Shown one piece after another: positions 22,886 to 33,833 of a stretch of 64,000 bases of DNA. The stretch comes from Chytridium lagenaria. Its lineage: Eukaryota > Chytridiomycota > Chytridiomycetes > Chytridiales > Chytridiaceae. Under the pieces are notes generated by a model. It saw nothing but the letters and a program-made list of their open reading frames with translations, was not told where the DNA came from and searched no databases. The stretch's first letter is position 1. The number at the start of each line of letters is the position of its first letter. The DNA is taken from NCBI GenBank assembly GCA_025449115.1, contig JAHLKC010000004.1:372001-436000 (forward strand), read 5' to 3'. Both the position numbers and the translations under genes were made by a program.

Positions 22886-23120
22886 CCCTCAGTTAAGCTC
22901 AAAAAGCAAGATTTTAAATAAAACGAAAACATAGCATCTACTACAATACTTATCAAATAAACGCAAACGACGGAGAAAAACGAATAGTACAGTTGCATGA
23001 AAAACAAGCCCATGAAACCAAATCCTTATTAGATTGCGATGCGGAATTGTACATGCAGGAGTATCCGTCAAGGAGGCCGCAAAGGCGGGCCAGATCGGGG
23101 AGCGAGTGAAGAGAGTGCGC

Positions 23121-23872
23121 TTAGAACTGGAGAGCAGCACCTGTAATTTTGAAGAAAAAAAGGGAGTTGGAAATAAACAATCAGCTTTCACGTCATCAAC
23201 ATAATGTCCCAATATCCAATACGCACCCTTGGTCTTCCTGTCACCGCCAAGCTCGAAGTGCTTGCAACGCTTGATGGCAAGCTGGTGCTTGTACTTGCAG
23301 ACCGAGCACTCGAGACGGAGGACAATCTTCTTGGTGGTCTTTGCCTTCTTGTGGAAGACGGGCTTGGTCTGACCTCCGTAACCAGACTGCTTACGGTCGT
23401 AACGCCTCTTTCCTAGTAGGTTATAGGAGCAACCACGATCCCATACGTTAATATCCTATCTCAAGGACCCCCAAAAACCCCATATCCCATCCAAACTAAA
23501 GCTCACCTTGGGCGAAAAGGGAGGCCTTTCCAGTCTTATACTGGGAGACCTTGTGGGGTGTGCTTGCGGCACGCCCTTCCCTTGCAGTAGGTGTTCCTAG
23601 TCTTGGGATGTTGACCTGTTGGTTGAGAGGGAGGTCCCATCAGTAAGATGAACCACACATGTGTACTGTCAGAGGTCTGTCGCTATCCGTCCTATCCATC
23701 CCATCCCATCCATCTGGTACCGCATCCCCGTGCTCATCCTTGCAGTGTATCAGCTTCCTTTCTCCGTCACAGATTCCTCCATCAAACAGACTGCTCCCGG
23801 CGATCCTTGCTCCAACGGTGGGGTTTGATGCGATGGGGTGATGGATGGCCTCAGCTCACCATCTCGACTCGT
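23121..23872 (-). CDS. Ribosomal protein eL42 (L36a/L44 family)
   Basis: Large-subunit ribosomal protein located near the E site. The first exon is only the start codon (ATG complement of 23870-23872, then GTGAGC). The second begins [13 protein letters not shown] and includes [20 protein letters not shown]. The third has [20 protein letters not shown], then [20 protein letters not shown] and [20 protein letters not shown]. The last, after a GTGCGT donor, is GAALQF-stop at 23121. Zn-binding CxxC-type cysteines are present. Two single-base losses interrupt exon 2 (in the CCC before 'aagact' and the CCCC before 'acaagg'). The residue in TKPVF is proline, the state associated with cycloheximide sensitivity in yeasts. 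Confidence 0.92.
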
Positions 23873-25171
23873 TGGGTTAAACAAAAGGCCCTGAAAATTT
23901 TCACTAATCCTTCGTTTTCACTCACAAATTTGACTTAGTATGAGATGCCTCCCTCCTCTCTTCTCAGAAACTCACCCACAATCAACCACAACACAGCAGA
24001 ACTGTGATCCGTGACTTGACGGGTCATGCGACACCATCTATCTCTCCATCCCATCTTATCACTTTGTTGCAAATCACAAGAATTATCCGATCTCCTCCAC
24101 CTTTTCTCTTTCTTTCTGATCGATGCTATGTCGACCAGTTTCTAGATACAAATGAGATGGAATGGACAATGTGGAGAACGCGTCGTCTCAACAGAGTAAC
24201 AAGTTGTGAATGAATTAAATTCATAAAGACAATGTAGATGCGCGCGTTGTTTTGTTTAAATAAATACATAATAAATGAATATAATATTATTATTAGCTGT
24301 CCTTCACATGGCTCTTTTCAAAAGGTTTCCTATAAGTAAATACACTATTAATAAATATTATAACCCTCATCATCATCATCATCATCATCATATTATTATC
24401 ATGTGCAGTAATAGTGTGCATGTATTTAATTATTATTTATGTGCTGAGACTGGTGAGAGAGAGATTAAATCAATATTAATTATTTATTAATTAATCTAAA
24501 TTTGCTTGCTTGCAACTCCGCTCACCAATCACATAATACAACACATACTCATTCATTACCTATTATGGTATACCATAATACATAATAAATACATAATATA
24601 TTAGTAATTAATATACCTAGGTAATAGAAATAACAGTATTAGACCTACAAGCATACTCGTGATTTGCGTGTGTTAAAATAAATAAATAATAATATTTAAA
24701 TAATATTGTGTTGATGGTTGGTGGTGGTGGCCAAAGCAATAAGAATAATAAATAATATTAGTTCACACACTAATAATTAAGTTTATATGTACATATTAAA
24801 TATTTGTTTATTGACTCTTGACTCCTCTATATATATGTCATTTACATATTTTAATATTCACATCATTTACTCTACTATATATTTACTAGAGACTACTACT
24901 ACTTACTACACACCTGTCCATATCCATATCCATATCCCATATTAAATATTATTGTATGTGTTTACACTAACTACCGTTCACTCTCTAACCAATGTGTGTG
25001 TGCATGTGCCATGAGCTGGCATTTCTATAACTCACTCCTCATTCCCACACCCCTTTCTCTGCTTTCTGTCGTTTCTCACTACCTTATCCTACAGAGTCCA
25101 TCATCGTCACGTCAAGTACCAATCCATCAACGCAAAACTACACTTTAAACCTTACAACAACTCGCTTTGAA
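23873..25171. other. Intergenic, AT-rich, simple repeats
   Basis: The first 350 bases probably hold the eL42 promoter. From 24210 to 24960 the sequence is very AT-rich with many 'aataaat/attatta' words. It includes a (CAT)8-type run at 24368-24391 and a short palindrome 'tatggtatacca' near 24566. A CT-rich stretch at 25020-25170 immediately precedes the hydrolase start and is likely its promoter or leader. No gene is supported. Confidence 0.5.
24368..24391 (+). repeat. (CAT)n microsatellite
   Basis: Eight CAT units in AT-rich intergenic DNA. The polyhistidine frame it creates is not part of a recognisable gene. Confidence 0.9.
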
Positions 25172-28100
25172 AATGGATGCAACAACATCATTGTCCGAAA
25201 TAAGCTCTACTACCGAATTGAGGGCGAGTGCTGGTCTCGTGTGTCCATCATCAGGGATTGCCGTTCATGTCAATCTCGGTCATGGAGAAGAAAGCGCTCA
25301 TCCTCTGGGTCTATGGTCCTTGCACCTCTGGCTACTACTGCAAGAGAGCTGCATAATCATAGGCACACCACGACATCTACAACCACCTCTCCCTCATCTT
25401 CGACCGGCTCCCCAACCTCTCCATCCACCACCATCACTACAAAGAGCAAAGTTGCCGCTGTTGCTGCTGTCCTTGCTGCAGAGACATCCACTACCACCAT
25501 CAAGGCAGCAATGCTCAAGCATTCCTTTTCTCAAAGCTCGATAGTTGAGAATTCAAAGGTATGTTATTGCCCCCTCACAATTTGGCGCGTCACTTGGACA
25601 CTTTATTGTTTTTTTTTTTAAAATGGCATTCTTATCCTCATACTCTATACTGATAATCCTTCTCTTGTTACTATAAAAGCATCACAAGCCAGCAAGACCA
25701 ACTCAAAAGAATCTCGCAGAGCTCCCCAGCATCGCCACTTCCCTCGTTCCCGTTTACGCCACCCAACCCCAGCATGCTGTCACCACTAAACCAAAGGGCA
25801 TGATGCCTTCCATGGTTCAGATCCGTCCCTCTCTCTGCGGTGAATTTAGGTCGTTGCCGAGGTTTACAAGGTCCCTCTCATGGACTGCACAGGCCATATC
25901 CCCATGGACAGACGTTGCGTCACCGCCGTATACGGACACGCTATGAAGGCCCGTGGCGCTGTGTTGCTCATTCCGGGCTTTGCGTCCAATCGGGCCGTCT
26001 TTGATATGGGCGGTGGGAAGGGTGGGTTTGCTTTGCTTTGCTTTGTTTCTGCTTTGCACCGTGCCCCCTTGGCTTTATTTTGTTTTCATTTATTTATTTA
26101 TCAAATTATCTGACTTGTCATTTGGCTTTGTTTTAGGAGGGATGGGCCATCGTTCTTTGAGTACCTGGCCAAGCGTGGATACGATACCTACTCCATTGAT
26201 CTCCGAGGGTCGAGGAACGCACTAAGTCTTGGTAGTAAACCACCAGCATTTTTGAAAGAGGTTTGTATTTTATGTGTTTTTCTTTTTTCAGGAATGAAAA
26301 ACAGGAGGCATGAACACGGAAGCTGATGGCCTTTTTTTTCTTCTTTCCCTTGTTTAGCATGTTGAGGTGGACGTCCCCAGTGCTATAAAATTCATAAAGT
26401 GTATTGGGCCGTATGAAAAGGTTTACCTCATTGGGCACAGGTCAGTTTATAATTTTCCCGTCTGCTATATAATGTTGTGAGCTATTGTATATACGACGAA
26501 GAAATATTGGTCCGTGTTTATGAGTGGCTTCCCCAACACCGATAATACTACCACGCCGAAAGGCATATCTATTACTTCTATCTACCTTCACATTTTTTTC
26601 ATCCGCTCTTTTCTATATTCTCTTGATTCATCGTCGAGAAGCTTACTCTTTTGGATTATAGCATGGGCGGTGCCATCTCATGCGCCGTAGCTGGCCATGT
26701 CCCAGACGAAGTTGCCGGTATTGTCCATGTAAGTCTTCTAGCCCCTCATTATATATTGAAAAGGAATTCTAACATGTTCCTCCAGCTCGCTGGATTATAC
26801 CACTACACCATCCCCTACATGCACGATTTTTCTCGACTTTTACCGCGCTCGATGCCCCCCATCCGTCCGCAACGTTATACGCACTGGCGCTGGCATGGCT
26901 ATCCGTTCCGCCGTCTCCATTCTCTCTCCCGCCATCTCCTCCCTCCTTCATTTCCTCAGCCCCCCATCGACTCTCGCCATTGACTCCCCCGCCTCCACGG
27001 CCATCTCTACCCCAAACCCCGACCCCATGTCCGACCTCCAATTGGCGACCCCACCCAAACCTTCACTCTTTGTTGAACTTCGGAGAAAACCCATCCCGTT
27101 GAGGTCTGCCGTGGACTTTTGTTTATTTTTGAAAAAGTTTATCCCGGCGCCTGTGGAGAGATTATTGATGAATTGCATGTATCCGTCACCGTGGTTACCA
27201 TATTCGGTGGATGATCCTTGGGCGCTGGTGGATCTGTCAGCAGAGAGCCCAACTATTGGGATCTGGCTTGCCATTAACAAGATGGCTGTTCAGGTAAGAG
27301 GCTTTCTTCATTCAACCATTTTCATACATTTCTCATCTTGAGCTATTATGCTTACCTTTTATCAGGACGAGATTTACAATGCCTGGGTCATGCAAAGCTC
27401 TACCCACCGTGCCGAGGTCCAAAAGATTGAAGACTCAAAAAATGACTCCTCCATTGCCAAAATGGACGAAGAGCTCGAGTCCCCACTTTCCCTTTCATCA
27501 TCCCTCCCCAGTATCTCGGGCGCCACCACCACACTCGCCGAAATCACCTCCTCAGCAGTTTCCGCGACCGGTAACGCGAAACTCAAGCACGCCCTTAACC
27601 CCCATGCTCAAACCTCTTTCAGGACCCGACGAGAAGCGCCCACGCAAACATTCGCCGCCGTCCTCTGCGGCGACGCCCAAATCCGTTGAAAACAACATCT
27701 CGTGGAATGAGTTGAGTCCATACCTTGAACGGTTTGAGCAGTTGGAGCACCTCCCACTGTTCTTTTGCCATGCGAATGCGGACGCTATTTTGAGAAAGGA
27801 GGATACCATGGCGGGGTATCGGCGGAGTGGGTCAAAGTGGAAAGAGGTTATTGAGTATGTGGAGGAGGTGGCAAAGAAACCCGTACGAGCGGCAACTTTG
27901 CCCGTGTCTCTGTCGATTGAGCCTGTGAAATCCAAGGTGGACGATGGAACCTCTCATCTGTCCGTGTTGGATGACGCTGGATCCGATGGGAGTCAAAGCT
28001 CCACGGCATCACCTGATCCCATCCGATCTCGGAAACCCGGGAAACGCCGACTCGCCGCGTCGATCAAGTTGACACCGCTCAAGGATGACAGTGGGATTGA

Positions 28101-28356
28101 TCTGGATAAACCTGTCTTGGCGTCACCTGTTGCCACGACGCCTGTGACGGTTGAACCGCCGGTCATGGAACCCCCCAAGAGGAAGGAAGGGTTGAAGAGT
28201 CGGTATAGTGTTCCTGAGACGTTTAAGTATGGGCATTGTGATATTTTGGGGGGGAGACATGCGGAACAGGTTTGGGAGCGGATTGTGGATTGGTTGGATG
28301 CCACGACGGCGAGGGAGCGGGAGTGGAGGTTTAAGAGAAGGTATAGCGCAAAGTGA
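25172..28356 (+). CDS. Alpha/beta-hydrolase fold protein (lipase/esterase-like)
   Basis: Serine hydrolase of the alpha/beta fold. The Ser/Thr-rich N-terminus (start at 25172, MDATTSLSEISSTTELRASA) spans several small exons. The core begins AVYGHAMKARGAVLLIPGFA with the oxyanion-side strand, then FFEYLAKRGYDTYSIDLRGS. The nucleophile elbow is GHSMGG; its Ser codon is split by a 221-nt intron (26441-26661). The likely catalytic Asp lies in FFCHANADAILRKEDTMAGY and the His in FKYGHCDILGGRHAEQVWER near the C-terminus, the usual strand 7/strand 8 placement. A long low-complexity Ser/Thr/Pro insert sits between (about 27460-27680), and a second disordered insert follows at about 27930-28190. Frame breaks near 25850 and 27650 are probable indels. 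Substrate is unknown. Confidence 0.78.
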
Positions 28357-30436
28357 GCGCTGCCTTTGTTCTTTTTGCCTTGGTTGGGCTAGTGGTTCTC
28401 TATTCCCTTTCTTTGGTTGATGTGAATTTTTATATTTTTTTTTTATTTTCCGTTTTCGCCGAGACGCCCTTGTCTTTTATTGGAAATTTTATCTCATATC
28501 CCCCAACCTCTTTTTCCCATATCCATATACGATAAAAAAACAAAATCCATTTTTTTCTCTCCCGACTGCTGTTTATTTTTTTTTTTTTTCATCTTGGTTT
28601 GGTTTTTGTTATTTGAGAAAGGAAGATTTGGTTTCGCCTATTCTCCCACCCTCCTCCTTTAAACAAAACAAAAACAAAAACACCCTTGTTTATATATGTT
28701 TTTCGGTTGTGTTTCGTTTGGTTTCTGGACCTTTACCCTATTTCCCGCCTCCCCTACTCACGTACAAGAAAATATCATATTGTTATCCCAAACTTTGAAG
28801 TTTTCTAGCGTTTCATATGAAAACTGAGAGTCAGACAGAGCGATTATACAGGGGAAACGTTTTCATTGGAGATACATAGTTGAGCACTTTGTTTGACGGT
28901 AAAACATCCGAAGGAAACGCCCGCACCTCGAAACATCATGAATACAGCTCCAATGTTTTTTTTAAATGGATTAGTTCAAGCATCAGACATCTTTATCTTT
29001 CCGCCTTTTTCTATTCCGTACTTTCTCGCCGATTACCTTAGAATCAATCTCGGAGATCACAAAGATCCTAGAACTGGACGTTTCGAAAAACGATGCGTGA
29101 CCAGAATATAGAATACCATATATTCCCTCACCAAAAACGTTGCTTGAAACGCTGTCCAAACCAATGGGGATATAAAGATGCTGGGCTTGATGTTTTTCTG
29201 TGTTTTAGCGATTGGGATAAAGTAGGAAATTATTTCACGTGATGTTATTATTGTTGGTATATCAAAGCTACGTGTTGAAAGATGATAATTTACAAGAATC
29301 TATAATATTTTCTAAATCCAATAAATCTCGTAAACCTGCGCTATCGACGCTCACAACATTTTCAGCGTCGTTACGACCCTCATTTGCCACAAACACAAAA
29401 AAAAGGAAAGCGAAAAAAGCGAAAAAAAAAAGATGGTTTTCATTGTGCAGTTTACAACATTTTCAACCGTCCAAAAAGCTGACGCGTTTTAGTGCGAAAA
29501 ATCAAACCCTGCGCGCTTCACATCGTTTGGGAACAATTGAATCGAGGTGAGTTTCTTTAAGTTACTGTATATTAATAGAATAATCATGCTGTATAATTAT
29601 TTTTTAGGTTGAGGTTTTCACCTTGACGAAACCTTTTATGATCTAAAATTGGAGAGCTTTGATTAAAAATGGGCCATGCTTCTATAAAGAGACGTTGATG
29701 GAGAGGGATAGAGAGAGACTAGCGGAGAATGGATGAGATGGGGTAGCGGATGATGGCAGGAGATGGGTGAAGATGTTGTTATGTTGTTTTTTTTTTCTCA
29801 TTTCGACCGTTGTGGTTTACGCGACAGAAAAAAGTTGTGATGTTGGGAAGGGGTTCTTGGCGATGCGGGTCATCACGACTTGGCAAGGAATTTTTTTATA
29901 TTGTTTTTTTTTCAGTGGCAAAAATTGTGGCTGTCCGGGGGCAGACAGCAGTATCACGGATACCGTTTTTCACCACCCCCGCCTCCTGTTGTCAAAACAA
30001 TATGCCAAAAACCCAGACCCCACACATAATTTTTTTGTGAAAAGTGCGCTCTAGTCATGATTTAGATGAATAGTATTTGTTGTTCATTTCACTGTTTTCA
30101 CACTAGTAATCGGGTTGTAGGTACATATGGAACGAAGCAGCGTGGAAAACACACGAGTTGGGGTTTCGGGAGAAGTAAAAGTGGAGGTGGAAGGGGGGTT
30201 TTTTTTTTCATGAAAACATCAAAATATATGGAAGATGAGAAAAGAAAAGAAAAAAAGGAACAACAAAAACACAGGGTAAAATAAAACCACAAATTTAAGC
30301 AAAAAAAACCACCAAAGGGCCTCCCCATTTTTAACCTCTCCAGAAACTAGACAAAACGATGCGGAACAGGTTTATAACATTGTAGTGAGAAAAAGGAGAC
30401 AAGACAAAAAAATTTAAAAAAAAAGGGAGACAGTCT
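28357..30436. other. 2-kb intergenic region, homopolymer-rich
   Basis: It contains many T- and A-runs and small open frames without conserved features. At about 29344-29372 there is a perfect 7-bp inverted repeat (cgacgct/agcgtcg) with a 12-nt loop; the word 'acaacattttca' within it recurs at about 29452-29465. GA-rich sequence runs from 29690 to 29770. I could support no gene, although a small exon could be hidden. Confidence 0.45.
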
Positions 30437-32848
30437 TCACCGCAAACAAGCCATAGGGAACGTCCCTACATTCTTTGTCCTAGTGTTCATTCCCTTCCCC
30501 CATCCATCATCATACTCAGCCATCACTTCAATCACATCATCTGGTCTCAACTCCAACTCATCCGACAGCTGCGGCACATATTGATGTCCAACCACCTTTG
30601 TCCTCACCGCACCTCCCCTCGTACTGTTCGCAGTTCCAAAGGATTTCTGCGAACCCCCAGTAAGAGGTAGCACCTCCTTCCCGGATTTACTCATCAACGG
30701 TGACCCATTGACCGCATACCCAGCCTGCGCAACCCGGTGGTTACGACTGCTGGATTTCCGACGCCGGCAACAGCATGCAGCGACCGCAACAAGAATCAAA
30801 GCGGCAGCAATGACGGAACCAACAATGACGGCGGTTTTGTTGCGTTCAATCCAAGATTGGGCTTCTTTTTGGTGGATTCAATGTCACGTTGTTGAGAGTC
30901 TGACGCGGCGTTGAGAAGGGATGCGCGGTTGGAGGTGGCGAAACGGGTGGTGGTGTTGAGCTTGGAAAGATCATCGCAGCAGGTAGGGAATCGCTTTTTG
31001 GCAGCAAGGTCGTCGCAGTATTTTTGGGCGACTTCGGCGTTACCAGCAAAACCTGAGACAGAGAAAAAAAAATTAGTAAATGCGAGAAGGGATGGAGATG
31101 AAACGTCAAAGGACTCACCACAAGAGTAAGAGTCGGCTTCAACGGCTTCAACACACGTAGAAGCCTTGCTCTGCCATGCCTTGACACCATTAGCGCAGTA
31201 TTTTCCACCATCCGCCACATCCTGTCTGGTGCGTTGAATGTAAGACCAAGTCGCGTTATCCAATTTCGCCGAAAGGTCAGGGCAAGCGTCATCATCACCA
31301 ATAAGGGAGCTCATAGACGCCCCATACGCATGGCAAGTGTCCTCGCAAAGCGGTTGAGCAGGTGGGATCTTGCCAGCAGCACGGTTGCATTTCTCAGAAA
31401 AGTCGAAAATATCAATCAGACAAACATAGGTCTTGAGGAATTGGATGGGTCGCCAGCGTAGCCCGTGCAACCAGTGTAGTCGCCGAGGACTTGCTTAAGG
31501 AGATCACCGCCGGAAGTGAGGAGGGTGACAGCTTGATCCCAATCTGAGGGGTCAGTAAGGGGGTCAGCCCGTATTGGAGACCAAGGGCGGTACTGTTGAT
31601 GAAGTAACCCTTGGCCCAAGGTGCACAGGCAGAGGTATCGTCGATGGGGAGACATTCGGGTAAATATGAGCCGTCTGCAAAAATAGTAATAAAAAGAAAA
31701 GGCACACGATTGTTAGAATTGAAAGTTTTTATTACTACAAAGGAGGACGGAAAACAACAAAATTACCTTTGCCACGCCTGTTGCACTAGCCTTGGAGGGA
31801 GAAGTAGTGGAGGGGATTGGCGTAGAGCTCTTGGAATACTTGGGGTCGACTCCCTTGTATCCATCTGCCTTTGCCTTCTTATACGCATCACAGCAGACGG
31901 CTTTTGGGAATTCTTGCAGTAAGTTTCTGCCTCTTCAATATTCCCACCGAGACCTAAGGAGAGAAGAGATCGGAGAAGTAAGTCAACCAAGCCTTTTAAG
32001 AGTTATTTTTCCAAAAAATAACTCACCACAAGACTTCATGTCATCCTTTACACCCACAAAACAGACATCATCATAGTTGGGAGTTTTCGCCTCCCATTTC
32101 GCAATCTGCGAGGCGCAAATCGTAGACTGCGACGACACATACTCTCTTTCTTTCTCAATATCGCCCCAGTCCGGAAGGTCCTTTTTAACAGGGCAAGACT
32201 TTGGATCTGAAAGAAGATCATCCACGGCCGCCTTATAAGAATCGCAAGTCTCCTTGCAAATCTTATGCTTGGGTACCTCCACGTTGCATGCAGAAGAGGC
32301 CGTAAAGATGTCGTAGAGGCAGAGGTTTGTACGCATAAATTGAATGGTATCGCCATCGTAATCAGGACCATCGCATCCTGCAACGGATTTCATGGTATCT
32401 TTGAGAAGCTCACCGCCGTAGCCGAGGGAGACAACAATATCGCTCCAGGCTTGGACGGTGGGTGCAATGTCGAGGCCATAATTTTCCTTGATCGCGCGGT
32501 GATGTTGATGTAGTAACCGTCGTTCCAGGGAGCACAGGCCGTTGTCTCCTTGATCGAAACACATTCTTCCGGGAGACGAGAAACAGGCTGGATGATGTGT
32601 ATATACGTTAATGTAATGATCAATGAGGCTGTGATGATGTCGACCAAAGCAAGCCACCAAGCGCATCCAAACAATTGAATAGTATACTAAAACTCGCGAC
32701 GAAAGTTATTGGAAAATAAAGCTTACCCTGCTGAAGGCCTGTCATCCGAGATGCTTCTCTTTTTCGATGCGCAGGGTGATCGTGCAAGGACGCCAACGTT
32801 GAGAACGGCCGCGGCAACAGCCAAAATTGAGATTGCGTCCGAGAGCAT
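30437..32848 (-). CDS. Secreted-Cys-rich (Frizzled-CRD-like x2) / TM / SH3 membrane protein
   Basis: Predicted type I membrane protein. The first exon (from 32848) is a signal peptide: MLSDAISILAVAAAVLNVGV. Two tandem extracellular units of about 230 residues follow. Each starts PEECVSIKETTACAPWNDGY or PECLPIDDTSACAPWAKGY. Each continues with a Leu/Cys block (FMRTNLCLYDIF; KTYVCLIDIFDFSEKCN), then HKICKETCDSYKAAVDDLL or QPLCEDTCHAYGASMSSLI, and ends with SCG..GN and a YC...CC pair. The order and Cys spacing resemble a Frizzled cysteine-rich domain. A single span (VIVGSVIAAALILVAVAACC) is followed by CRRRK. The C-terminal 55 residues are an SH3 domain: QYVPQLSDELELRPDDVIEV, DDGWGKGMNTRTKNVGTFPM, ending at 30437. 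Several introns and frame breaks (near 32480, 31930 and 31450) are present. SH3 and topology are secure; the CRD call is inference. Confidence 0.72.
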
Positions 32849-33833
32849 TCTTGAAGGTATTCGGAAGAAGTAGATGGATTAGATGACGTTGATAGTGAGG
32901 TTAGAGCAGCGGCAGCAGCAGAGTGCGCTCTCGGGGGGGGTATGTGTGGTGTTGGGGTGGTTGTTTGCAGGCTTGTCTCAATGGGAAGTGTTGGATTGCT
33001 TTTGAAGACACAGCAATACAGAAATTCTTTTTTTCAATTTCTAGTCGAGTGTTTGGCTCTTATGCACTGTTGTATGGGTATTATTTGTTTGTTAGTTGGT
33101 TGGTGTTGATGGTGGTGATGATGACGACGACGGACAAGGATGATGGACGACGGTGACGTTGAAGGAATGAATGCAGTTGTGAGTGATAGTTGAGTGTGGG
33201 AAATGCAAGAGTTGTTGGATTTAAATTCTTTTATGGGATTTATTTATTTATTTATTTAATGAATGAGAAGGAGGAGTGGTGAGGTTAAAGCCTGCTCCTC
33301 ATTAATTAAATATAATTAATGAATGAATGAATAAAAGAACGGCGAGGCGAGGCGAGGTGCCCATCTACATACCTCTATTATCCACAGCCTCACTTTATAA
33401 TGATATAATAAAAATAAAATTTAATTAAATAATTAAATAAATAAATAAATAAATAAATTAGAAATTAAATATTATTATTATTAATTTAATTTCCTCCCAG
33501 CCAGGCTATGCGAGTGAAATGGATTTATTATAAATAATTCAGCCCCTACATATTAATATTATAAAAGGTGTTTAGACGCTTACTATATATAATAATATTA
33601 GGAATATTTCACTTGTTGGTCATAATATTCACGCCTGCCATTAAAGGCAAGTTGGTGTATTTATTATACACATTTACTGAAATCATCACCTTCTATATTT
33701 AATAACAGGATATCAACTGGTCATCAACTAAAAGGTAACTGTACATTATCATTTATTTACTACTTTATGCGCTTTATATGTATGTATACACATTTTTATA
33801 CAATGGATTATTTTGTTCGCGCTTTCTTCTTAT
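32849..33833. other. Intergenic, AT-rich with (AAAT)n
   Basis: Upstream region of the SH3 membrane protein and downstream region of the Dpy-30-motif gene. It has a GT-rich patch at 33060-33140, '(attt)4' at about 33238-33258 and an (aaat)n run at 33430-33460. No gene is supported. Confidence 0.5.

Noticed and set aside
28893..30284. Several + strand frames of 70-100 codons
   Set aside because: They are low-complexity or homopolymer-driven and no exon signals link them into a gene.
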